64,000 bases of DNA. Origin: CAWGGS01 sp963822095. GTDB taxonomy: Bacteria > Desulfobacterota > Desulfobulbia > Desulfobulbales > Desulfocapsaceae. The stretch spans positions 5,318 to 69,317 of the forward strand of contig CAWGGS010000030.1 in NCBI GenBank assembly GCA_963822095.1, given 5' to 3'. The notes under the pieces are model-generated. The model was given only the letters and a program-made list of their open reading frames with translations, was not told the DNA's origin and searched no databases. The position numbers and the translations under genes were made by a program. This document shows positions 54,167 to 61,272 of this stretch, piece by piece (the first letter of the stretch is position 1; each line of letters begins with the position of its first letter).

Positions 54167-55513
54167 ATGGAACCTAAATTGAGACTCATGATTGTGGACG
54201 ACGAGCTGATTGTCCGGGAATCTCTTATGTACTGGTTTAGAAAATACGGTCATGAAATAGATACAGCAGCCTCCGGTTCGGAGGCGTTGGTAAAGATAGC
54301 GCAAAAGCCTTTTCAACTCTTGTTTGTGGATATTAAAATGCCAGGGATGAATGGCCTTGAACTGCTTGAAAGGGTAAAGAAAGAATACCCGGACACCCTC
54401 GTGGTCATCATCACCGCTCACGGTTCCATTGAGAGCGCGGCCAGAGCCATGCGTGCCGGTGCCAGCGACTACCTGCTGAAACCGTTTAAGCCGGAACAGC
54501 TCTCCCTGGTGATGGAGAAAATTTTAAGCCAGCAGAAAATCACCTCGGACTATCATTATGTCAAGAGGTGCCTGGATCAGATCACCCGGTTTGAAAATAT
54601 CATCGGCCAGTCCCCCCCCATGGAAAAATTGTACACTTTAATCCTGGAGGTGGCCAAGAGCGATGCCTCCGTGCTTATCACCGGGGAAACCGGAACCGGC
54701 AAGGAATTGGTGGCAAAGGCCATCCATGCCAAAAGCCCTAGGGCACAGCTCCCCTTTGTTGCCATCAACTGCGGTGCTCTGCCGGATGCACTCATGGAAA
54801 GTGAATTGTTCGGGCATAGAAAAGGGGCCTTCACTGGGGCAGAACAATCCAGAAAAGGCTTTCTGGAAGTGGTTTCCGGCGGCACCCTCTTTCTGGATGA
54901 AATCGGAGATATCGGTGCAAAAATGCAGGTAGACTTACTTCGGGTCCTGGATGACAAGACAATGTTCAGCGTCGGCAGCAAAACCCCTGTTGAGGTAGAT
55001 TTCCGTCTGATTTCGGCTACTCGGAAAGACCTTGAAAAATGTATTCAGGAGGGAGAATTCAGGGAAGACTTCTTTTATCGTATCAATGTAATCAGGGTTC
55101 ACCTGCCTTCCCTGCGGGAACGAAAAGGTGATATTCCCCTTCTTGTCGATCATTTCATGGCAAAGTACAGCCATGAAACCACGAAGCATGTGGACAGGAT
55201 AAAATCAGATGCCATTTCTCTATTAACCTCCTATGATTGGCCAGGAAACGTCAGGGAACTGAAAAATGTCGTAGAACGGGCTGTAGTTCTGAGCAAATCC
55301 CGGACACTTGGTGTTGAGGATTTTTCATTTCTTAGACCGGCGCATGCAGCCCTATCAGCGCCCCGGACATTAAAAGCAGTACAGGAATCGCATATTCTCA
55401 CTGTACTTGATGAACAGGACTGGCAGATTACCCAGTCGGCAGAGATTCTTGGTATCAACCGCGTGACCCTCCATAAAATTATCAAACGGAACAACTTGAA
55501 AAAAAGGACATGA
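54167..55513 (+). CDS. Sigma-54-dependent response regulator (NtrC family)
   Basis: A 448-residue activator: receiver (LMIVDDELIVRESLMYW; phospho-Asp in LLFVDIKMPGMNG), AAA+ domain with Walker A GETGTGKELVAKAIH, the GAFTGA loop that contacts sigma-54, and EGEFREDFFYRINVIRVHLPSLRERKGDI, then a Fis-type HTH (SAEILGINRVTLHKIIKR). It is preceded by a ribosome site GGGGGGAG. The stop overlaps the next gene by 4 bases. A strong sigma-54 promoter 2 kb downstream (57467-57482) is an obvious candidate target. Confidence 0.95.
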   Translation: MEPKLRLMIVDDELIVRESLMYWFRKYGHEIDTAASGSEALVKIAQKPFQLLFVDIKMPGMNGLELLERVKKEYPDTLVVIITAHGSIESAARAMRAGASDYLLKPFKPEQLSLVMEKILSQQKITSDYHYVKRCLDQITRFENIIGQSPPMEKLYTLILEVAKSDASVLITGETGTGKELVAKAIHAKSPRAQLPFVAINCGALPDALMESELFGHRKGAFTGAEQSRKGFLEVVSGGTLFLDEIGDIGAKMQVDLLRVLDDKTMFSVGSKTPVEVDFRLISATRKDLEKCIQEGEFREDFFYRINVIRVHLPSLRERKGDIPLLVDHFMAKYSHETTKHVDRIKSDAISLLTSYDWPGNVRELKNVVERAVVLSKSRTLGVEDFSFLRPAHAALSAPRTLKAVQESHILTVLDEQDWQITQSAEILGINRVTLHKIIKRNNLKKRT

Positions 55514-56037
55514 AAGAACAGATCGGAGTGGTTCCGTTGGGGGAGGTGCCAACACTAGTCGTCGACGTGATCGCAGCTAATATCACGGCGTATTACAAGT
55601 GGCCAGCTGATATCCTGCCCATGCGGCCTATTCCCGAGTCTGCCTTTGATGAGGCCCGGCTGAAGTATAATGCCGGCATCCTTATCAATAAGCTTGATGC
55701 GTTGGATTTTGATGGGTATTCTAAAATTGTGGGTGTCATATCCCGGGATATGTTTGTTCCGATTTTCAACTATGTGTACGGTCAGGCAGTTCAAGGCGGC
55801 AGCGTGGCTTTGATATCACTCTTCAGGTTGAACAGGAACGCCGACGGATCAACACCATCGACTTCCCTGGTTTTCGAGAGGGCGGCCAAACTCGCACTTC
55901 ACGAACTGGGCCACCTGTTCAACCTGTTCCATTGCAACGAACCCAAATGTATCATGCACTTTTCAGGGGTCATTGAGGATCTGAACAAGATTCCATTTTA
56001 CCTGTGCCGGGACTGTGCAAGACGGCTGCCGCGCTAA
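55510..56037 (+). CDS. Archaemetzincin-family zinc metalloprotease
   Basis: A 175-residue protein with the archaemetzincin signature HELGHLFNLFHC (HExxHxxxxxHC), followed by CIMHFSG and CRDC, giving two zinc sites. Length and motifs match bacterial members of family M54, mostly found in archaea and scattered bacteria. The start overlaps the sigma-54 activator by 4 bases (ATGA), so its expression is tied to the two-component pair. Substrate unknown. Confidence 0.92.
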   Translation: MKEQIGVVPLGEVPTLVVDVIAANITAYYKWPADILPMRPIPESAFDEARLKYNAGILINKLDALDFDGYSKIVGVISRDMFVPIFNYVYGQAVQGGSVALISLFRLNRNADGSTPSTSLVFERAAKLALHELGHLFNLFHCNEPKCIMHFSGVIEDLNKIPFYLCRDCARRLPR

Positions 56038-56044
56038 GATTCCC

Positions 56045-56983
56045 TCATTTCTTTGCACTTCCTAGAAATGTTTCTGCAAGGCGGTCCCATCCGATCTCGG
56101 GAAAACTTGCATATATATCATCCACTGGTTCGCCTCCGGCAGCTGCCAGGTTCTGGTATTCAGGCCCGATCAGGCGCAAGAGTTTCTGGCTCTCTCGATC
56201 TGTCCATTCAAGGCTGTCTTTTCCGTAAAAAAGACCCCTGCGGTTCAGTTTGGGCATTCTGGGCTCAACGATACAGAGCCAGCCCTCATTGTAAGGATCC
56301 TCATGAACGATTTCCGGATGCTCCTGGACTCTGTTGTTGATTGCCAGCACAGTCCCTGTAACAGGAGACTTTACTGTAGCTTCTTTATCTGAGCGGGAAA
56401 AGATAAGTCCGGCTTGGTCTTTTTTCAGTTTAGCGCCCAGATGGGGGAGGGAAATATTTGATGGAGATCCGAACAGCTTGACCATAAAATCATCAAATCC
56501 GATCTTTATCCGACCGCCGTGTTCGAATCGGGCCCAAGTATGCCCTTTGTGATAGTAATACTCTTCGGCCAGAAGGTAGCCGGATGCTTTCAAAAAGGCC
56601 TGTTTTTCGTTACGGAAATCCATGTCCTCATCATCGAGCATCTGGTCAAAGGCGCAATGATTACATTCATAATTATTGACACAGACCTTGGCGGCAGTAA
56701 CCCGCCCGGTCAGCGCATGACGACAAGGAATGTTGGTCCATTCAAAGATGCCCTTCACATTCTGCGCCCAACCGGCTCTCTTTCTTTGGGGGTCAGCCTT
56801 AAAGGCCTTCTGCATGGCCTTGTCAAACGGGCAGGTCCGGCAGTCGTACACATTGTCGCACAGCCTGGTCTGAAACATGCCAGTCTTCGACCAGATGCAT
56901 TCGTTTTCAATGACCTGGAACCCATTGATGATGTTATCCTGTTTTTTAGCTTTGACGTTTTTTTTCTGTTCTTTCAGTGACAT
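56045..56983 (-). CDS. GcvH-like (biotinyl/lipoyl-fold) protein with N-terminal Cys-rich domain
   Basis: A 312-residue protein. Residues about 20-130 hold a Cys-rich region (CIWSKTGMFQTRLCDNVYDCRTCPFD; CVNNYECNHCAFDQM). Residues about 140-265 are a GcvH-like fold (YYYHKGHTWARFEHGGRIKIGFDDFMVKL; VKSPVTGTVLAINNRV; NEGWLCIVEP). The usual lipoylation motif ESVKA is absent; the nearest lysines are in SDKEATVKSP, so lipoylation is doubtful. It converges with the archaemetzincin gene. An AAAGGAGG ribosome site precedes the start. The function is probably signalling or redox rather than glycine cleavage. Confidence 0.88.
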   Translation of the reverse strand: MSLKEQKKNVKAKKQDNIINGFQVIENECIWSKTGMFQTRLCDNVYDCRTCPFDKAMQKAFKADPQRKRAGWAQNVKGIFEWTNIPCRHALTGRVTAAKVCVNNYECNHCAFDQMLDDEDMDFRNEKQAFLKASGYLLAEEYYYHKGHTWARFEHGGRIKIGFDDFMVKLFGSPSNISLPHLGAKLKKDQAGLIFSRSDKEATVKSPVTGTVLAINNRVQEHPEIVHEDPYNEGWLCIVEPRMPKLNRRGLFYGKDSLEWTDRESQKLLRLIGPEYQNLAAAGGEPVDDIYASFPEIGWDRLAETFLGSAKK

Positions 56984-56996
56984 TTTGCCCTCCTTT

Positions 56997-57011
56997 CTAC
57001 CTGATGAGTAG
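56997..57011 (-). promoter_or_regulatory. Leader inverted repeat before the GcvH-like gene
   Basis: CTACCTGATGAGTAG, 15 bases, lies directly upstream of the ribosome site. It is related to the better-preserved CTACCTGATAGGTAG at 57422-57436, where the stems CTACCT/AGGTAG are perfect. It came with the tandem duplication. Confidence 0.5.
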
Positions 57012-57021
57012 TTATGGGGTG

Positions 57022-57408
57022 TTACCTTAGACTTGCAATCCTAGTCAAACGGGCCAGTTTTTCGTTACGGAAATCCATGTTCTCATCATCGATCATCTGG
57101 TCATAGGCACAATGATTGCACTCATAATTATTGACACAGATCTTTGATGCACTAACCCGCCCGGTTAGCACGTGGCGACAGGGATTGATTGCCCAATCAG
57201 CGCTCTTTCTTTGGGGGTCAGCATTGAAGGTCTTCTGCATGGCCCTGTCAAGCGGGCAGGTCGGGCAGTCGTACAGATGGTCGCACAGCCTGGACTGAAC
57301 CATTCCCGTCTTCGACCAGATGCATTCGTTTCCAATGACCTGGAACCCATTGACGATGTTTTTCTTTTCTTTGGCTTTAACGATGTTTTTCAGTGTATTG
57401 AATAGCAT
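57022..57408 (-). CDS. Truncated tandem copy of the GcvH-like protein (Cys-rich part only)
   Basis: A 128-residue protein matching the first ~130 residues of the gene at 56045-56983 (NGFQVIGNECIWSKTGMVQS; VCVNNYECNHC-like KICVNNYECNHCAYDQMIDDENMDFRNEK). It then ends abruptly with ARLTRIASLR, which is translated from the next copy's promoter region. It has its own AAAGGAGG site and the leader repeat CTACCTGATAGGTAG. It lacks the 11-residue stretch VKGIFEWTNIP-like insert of the full copy and the entire GcvH fold. It arose by tandem duplication; whether it is functional is unclear. Confidence 0.75.
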   Translation of the reverse strand: MLFNTLKNIVKAKEKKNIVNGFQVIGNECIWSKTGMVQSRLCDHLYDCPTCPLDRAMQKTFNADPQRKSADWAINPCRHVLTGRVSASKICVNNYECNHCAYDQMIDDENMDFRNEKLARLTRIASLR

Positions 57409-57421
57409 TTTGTCCTCCTTT

Positions 57422-57453
57422 CTACCTGATAGGTAGCCTTACCTGATTGGTAG
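57422..57453 (-). promoter_or_regulatory. Paired inverted repeats in the leader
   Basis: CTACCTGATAGGTAG (57422-57436, perfect 6-bp arms) and TTACCTGATTGGTAG (57439-57453) lie side by side between the sigma-54 promoter and the ribosome site. They may be an operator or an RNA hairpin covering the start region. Confidence 0.55.
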
Positions 57454-57466
57454 TTACCCATAGTAT

Positions 57467-57482
57467 TGCAATCCCAGTGCCA
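57467..57482 (-). promoter_or_regulatory. Sigma-54 promoter
   Basis: On the minus strand TGGCACTGGGATTGCA matches the -24/-12 consensus with GG and GC at the correct 10-base separation. It drives the truncated copy and probably the full GcvH-like gene beyond it. The NtrC-type activator gene nearby fits as regulator. Confidence 0.8.
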
Positions 57483-57699
57483 CAGGGAAAAAATGGAGAA
57501 ATTAATGAATTATTCTATTAAATCAAAATATTATAGCGATTTTGGGTGAAAAGTGTAAAACGGCTCACGCAAGATCACTGGGCAGGGCGTAGCTTTTTGC
57601 TACATAGCAGACTCAGTCTTTAGAGGATAAAGAGGTAAAAGTGCGATGGACAGGCGGGTCTGATAAGTGTTGCCAAAAGCTACTTGCCTGTAGTGTTTT
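57483..57699. other. AT-rich gap upstream of the sigma-54 promoter
   Basis: No gene seen. This is where enhancer sites for the sigma-54 activator would be expected, but no clear palindrome stands out by eye. Confidence 0.4.
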
Positions 57700-58139
57700 T
57701 TTCACCCTCATTTCAAGGTGCAGGTCGATTTCGAGCACACCATGGATCGAATTGAGAACAATGTCGGTCGCTATACCGAGCTCTGGGCTGGTATAATCAA
57801 GGAAAGCAATCTCTCGCGGATGGACAGCTCGGGAATGGCGAGGCTGGTCGACCATTGCGCCAGGGCAGCCGGGGATTCTGGAAAAATATCTCTTTATCTC
57901 GAGCAATTTTCCGATATCCTCAAGGAGGCTGATCTGCGCACTGCTCGCTTCGCTTGCAGATGTCCCCATCCGGCAGTCCATTGCCATCATCGGTTCCGTG
58001 AGCCCAAAAGGGGAAGTGCAGGCCATCGGCGGTGTGAATGAGAAGATCGACTGATTTTTCGACCTGTACCAGAGCAGGGAGTGATTGTTCCGGCCAGCAA
58101 CATCCGCCACCTGATGGTAAAGGATGAGGTGGATTCATG
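57700..58139 (+). pseudogene. Remnant of a Lon-related (LonB/AAA_32-type) protease
   Basis: The order of pieces is FHPHFKVQVDFEHTMDRIEN, ARLVDHCARAAGDSGKISLY and FSDILKEADL. After a frame change it reads LRALLASLADVPIRQSIAIIGSVSPKGEVQAIGGVNEKID, a stop, FFDLYQS and, in another frame, VIVPASNIRHLMVKDEVDS. These match the C-terminal half of the Lon-related protease, but the segment with the catalytic Ser is deleted and the reading frame is broken several times. It is dead. Confidence 0.8.
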
Positions 58140-58201
58140 AGTACGCAAACCTTTCCTAAGATTTTGGACATATCCTGGGGAAGAAGGGAGATTGAAGGAC
58201 T

Positions 58202-58465
58202 GGGACAGGGCAAGGATTTAAACCTGTGACTTATCATGGCGTTCATGCAAAGTACCTGTTGATGAAGTATCGATATATATGGACCAGATTCGCCTATGCG
58301 GATTACCTCGGGCAGAAGGGCTACGGGCATTCACTATCTGCTCCGGGATGGGTTATCGAGCAGATTTCCAAAATCCCTGGAATAAGAATTATTCACTTTG
58401 CGGAACGCGCGTGGGGGGATCATCAGGACGTATATGCCTGTGGTAAAATTTTTCGCATGCCTTGA
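58202..58465 (+). pseudogene. C-terminal fragment resembling a SAM-dependent methyltransferase
   Basis: The frame reads GFKPVTYHGVHAKYLL and ends WVIEQISKIPGIRIIHFAERAWGDHQDVYACGK. This resembles the last strands of class I methyltransferases, where TYHG and a final GxDHQDV are common. No N-terminal part with the SAM-binding loop is present upstream, so it is a fragment. It sits immediately after the Lon-like remnant. Confidence 0.5.
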
Positions 58466-58697
58466 TTGTAAATGAAAATCCTCATTTTGCAAAAAGCTCT
58501 TGTCTTAAAGAGAAACCATAACCGGATATTCTTGAGAGGACCTCTATCATTCGGCGTCTATTAAAAAAAAGAAATCGTTTTTTTTGTTGCTATGCCTGTC
58601 AGTTATCTTGTACCGCCCCCAACTAAAATAAGTACTACCCTTTTAAAAACAGAATAAACGTGAGATAATGGATTCAATTCGGATTTTTAGACGTTCG

Positions 58698-58790
58698 TCA
58701 GAAATCCGGGTTAACTCGGATTTCTGATCAGTTCAGACGGTGCCAAGCTCGAAGTTTTTTGCAATGAGCTATAGTGAACTATGCTCATTG
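58698..58790. repeat. Two inverted repeats upstream of the NuoE-like gene
   Basis: Repeat 1 is TCAGAAATCCG/CGGATTTCTGA (58698-58708, 58717-58727), 11 bp, 8-base spacer. A 13-base match TCAGAAATCCGAG recurs at 58918-58930, next to the nuoE-like ribosome site. Repeat 2 (58762-58790) pairs CAATGAGC...ATAGT with ACTAT...GCTCATTG with one bulge, flanked by T- and A-runs. They could be operators, terminators of the decayed genes or ends of a lost element. Confidence 0.5.
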
Positions 58791-58953
58791 TCAAAAACTG
58801 AAGAAGATGGCGCTGTCTGGACTGACCTTTGGTGAACACTGTGGAAATTTGACAACACAATTGTCTCTTTCAAATCTCTTGCCCTTCCGAAAGTGGAGAC
58901 AAATTGACACAGGTTCATCAGAAATCCGAGCCAAGCCAAGGAGGGACTTATCT

Positions 58954-59412
58954 ATGAAGAGAGAGACTCTGGCTGAAATCAAAAAAGGATTCAAAGGGGA
59001 ACAGGCCGACCTGATTCCCGTACTGCAAAGAATTCAAGCGATCTACGACTACCTCCCCCGTGATGCTATCCGAAAGACCGCCCGCTGGCTCAAGATCTCG
59101 GAAAATGAGATCTACGGCGTGGCGACCTTCTATGCCCAGTTTCGATTCGTGCCGCGCGGCGAGCATCATCTCAAAGTCTGTCTGGGGACTGCCTGTCATG
59201 TCAAAGGCGGGGAGCAGATGATGGAGGTCATGCGACGGCGTCTCATGATAGGCCCCGGCGAGACGACCGCCGACGGCCGCTATGACCTGGAGCGGGTAGC
59301 CTGTCTGGGCTGCTGCGCCTTGGCGCCCGTCGTCACCTTTGATGAAAAAACCTATGCCCAGATGTCTGTGTTGAAACTGCAGGGGATTCTCGATGAACAT
59401 GCAAAGTTTTAA
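58954..59412 (+). CDS. NuoE-like [2Fe-2S] subunit
   Basis: A 152-residue thioredoxin-fold ferredoxin of the NuoE/HydC kind. The four ligands are in VCLGTACHVKGG (CxxxxC) and ACLGCCALAP (CxxxC). Helical N-part: LIPVLQRIQAIYDYLPRDAIRKTARWLK. I take ATG 58954 since AAGGAGGG is 8 bases upstream; the longer frame from 58774 lies in repeat-rich DNA. It overlaps the NuoF-like gene by 20 bases. It acts with the flavoprotein in NAD(P)H electron transfer. Confidence 0.93.
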   Translation: MKRETLAEIKKGFKGEQADLIPVLQRIQAIYDYLPRDAIRKTARWLKISENEIYGVATFYAQFRFVPRGEHHLKVCLGTACHVKGGEQMMEVMRRRLMIGPGETTADGRYDLERVACLGCCALAPVVTFDEKTYAQMSVLKLQGILDEHAKF

Positions 59413-61264
59413 AACACGTCGCAGGCAGGCCCAAAAGCGATGGTCGGAGTTTCAGAACAACAGGCGTCCGGTGATTTACGTCGGCGCCGGTTCCTGCGGT
59501 CTGGCCTCGGGCGCTGACGAAACCATTGACGCCATCAAGGACTTTCAGACCCTGAACAAACTGTCAGCCGACATCGTCCGGGTGGGCTGTATCGGTCCCT
59601 GCTATCTGGAACCTCTGGTCGATATCAAAATGCCAGGTGCCCCCCGTATCAGCTATGCCAATATCAAGAGTGAGCGAGTCCCACGTCTTCTTGCATCCTT
59701 TTTTGAAAAGAAAGAGATTTTCAAACCATTCCTGGCAGGCCATTTCGGCGATCAGGAAATTGAAGGAGTACCAAGATTTTTCGATCAGCCCATGCTGGCA
59801 CCCCAGGTGCGGATCGTACTGCGCAACTGCGGAATCATCGACCCGGAAAATCTTGACCATTATCTGGCCCGCGACGGCTATCTAGCCATTGACAAGTGCC
59901 TGAACAGCCATTGGAAGGAGGTACTGGAGACCATTAAGCAATCCGGGCTGCGCGGCAGAGGAGGTGCCGGTTTTCCCACCTGGCGCAAGTGGCTCTTCTG
60001 CCGGGAGACCCCAAGTGCCGATCGCTATCTGATCTGTAATGCCGACGAGGGTGATCCCGGTGCCTTTATGAACCGTTCGCTCATCGAGGGCGATCCCCAT
60101 GCCCTGCTGGAAGGTATGCTGATTGCCGCCTACACGCTGGGAGCAACCAAAGGCTTTATCTATATCCGTGCCGAATACCCTCTGGCCATCGAACGGCTGA
60201 AAAACGCCCTCGCCGAGATCCGGAAATTAAACCTTTTAGGTGAACACATCCTGGGAAGCGATTTCAGCTTCGACATTTCGATTAAGAAAGGCGCCGGCGC
60301 CTTTGTCTGTGGTGAAGAGACGGCGCTTATGGCCAGTATTGAAGGCAAACGCGGCATGCCGCGCACCAGGCCGCCATTTCCCGCCGTCTCCGGCCTCTGG
60401 GGCAAACCGACTGTGATCAATAACGTGGAGACCTTGGGAACACTGCCTAACATCATACGAGGCGGAGCAGCCTGGTACAGCAGCTACGGTACCGAAACCT
60501 CGAAGGGAACCAAGACCTTCAGTCTGGTGGGCAAAGTGCGGCGTACCGGGCTCATCGAGGTGCCTCTGGGGACCAGCCTGCGGCAGGTAATCTTTGATAT
60601 CGGCGGCGGTCTGGTCAAGGAATTCAAAGGGGTCCAGACCGGCGGCCCCTCGGGTGGCTGCCTGGGTGAGGAGTTTCTGGACACGCCCATCGACTACGAA
60701 AACCTGGCAAAAGCCGGCTCCATCATGGGCTCAGGTGGACTGATCGTAATCGACAAGGACACCTGTATCGTTGATACGGCAAAGTATTTTTTAAGTTTCA
60801 CCCAGGCGGAGTCCTGCGGCAAGTGTGTGCCCTGCCGGGTCGGGACCCGGCACCTGGTCGAGATTCTGGCAAAGATATGCCGGGGCGAAGGAGAGCTTGC
60901 CGATATCGACAAGCTGGAGAAACTGGGAGCTGCAATCAAGGGTGCTTCACTCTGCGGTCTGGGACAGACCGCACCCAATCCGATTCTGACAGCGCTCAGG
61001 TATTTCCGCAAAGAATTTCTGGCTCATATACAAAATAAGCAGTGTCCGGCGGTGGTATGCCGTGACCTGGTCGTCTTCCGTATCGACAAGGACAAATGCA
61101 CCGGCTGCCAGCGCTGTGTCCAGGTCTGTCCCACCGGAGCCATCTCCGGGCCCCGCTCCGAGCCCCATAATCTCGATGAAAGTAAATGCATCAAATGCAG
61201 GTCCTGCTATGAGATCTGCCGATTTGACGCCATTGCAGGCGATGCCATTACCATTGAATCGTGA
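59393..61264 (+). CDS. NuoF-like NADH-binding flavoprotein with extra ferredoxin domains
   Basis: A 623-residue protein. The N-terminal ~110 residues are a thioredoxin-like [2Fe-2S] domain (VGAGSCGLASGADET, VGCIGPCYLEPLVDI). The FMN/NADH core has GLRGRGGAGFPTWRKW, CNADEGDPGAFMNRSLIEGDPH and GAGAFVCGEETALMASIEGKRG. Next is the N3-type cluster ESCGKCVPCRVGTRH. The C-terminus carries two [4Fe-4S] motifs (CTGCQRCVQVCPTGA, CIKCRSCYEICRFDA). This is the HydB/NuoF form of bifurcating hydrogenases or formate dehydrogenases. It links NAD(H) to ferredoxin-type carriers. Confidence 0.94.
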   Translation: MNMQSFKTRRRQAQKRWSEFQNNRRPVIYVGAGSCGLASGADETIDAIKDFQTLNKLSADIVRVGCIGPCYLEPLVDIKMPGAPRISYANIKSERVPRLLASFFEKKEIFKPFLAGHFGDQEIEGVPRFFDQPMLAPQVRIVLRNCGIIDPENLDHYLARDGYLAIDKCLNSHWKEVLETIKQSGLRGRGGAGFPTWRKWLFCRETPSADRYLICNADEGDPGAFMNRSLIEGDPHALLEGMLIAAYTLGATKGFIYIRAEYPLAIERLKNALAEIRKLNLLGEHILGSDFSFDISIKKGAGAFVCGEETALMASIEGKRGMPRTRPPFPAVSGLWGKPTVINNVETLGTLPNIIRGGAAWYSSYGTETSKGTKTFSLVGKVRRTGLIEVPLGTSLRQVIFDIGGGLVKEFKGVQTGGPSGGCLGEEFLDTPIDYENLAKAGSIMGSGGLIVIDKDTCIVDTAKYFLSFTQAESCGKCVPCRVGTRHLVEILAKICRGEGELADIDKLEKLGAAIKGASLCGLGQTAPNPILTALRYFRKEFLAHIQNKQCPAVVCRDLVVFRIDKDKCTGCQRCVQVCPTGAISGPRSEPHNLDESKCIKCRSCYEICRFDAIAGDAITIES

Positions 61265-61272
61265 GGTGATGC

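Noticed and set aside
58190..58230. tRNA 3'-end-like sequence on the minus strand (AGGTTTAAATCC...)
   Set aside because: No matching acceptor, anticodon or D arm. It is part of the methyltransferase-like fragment.
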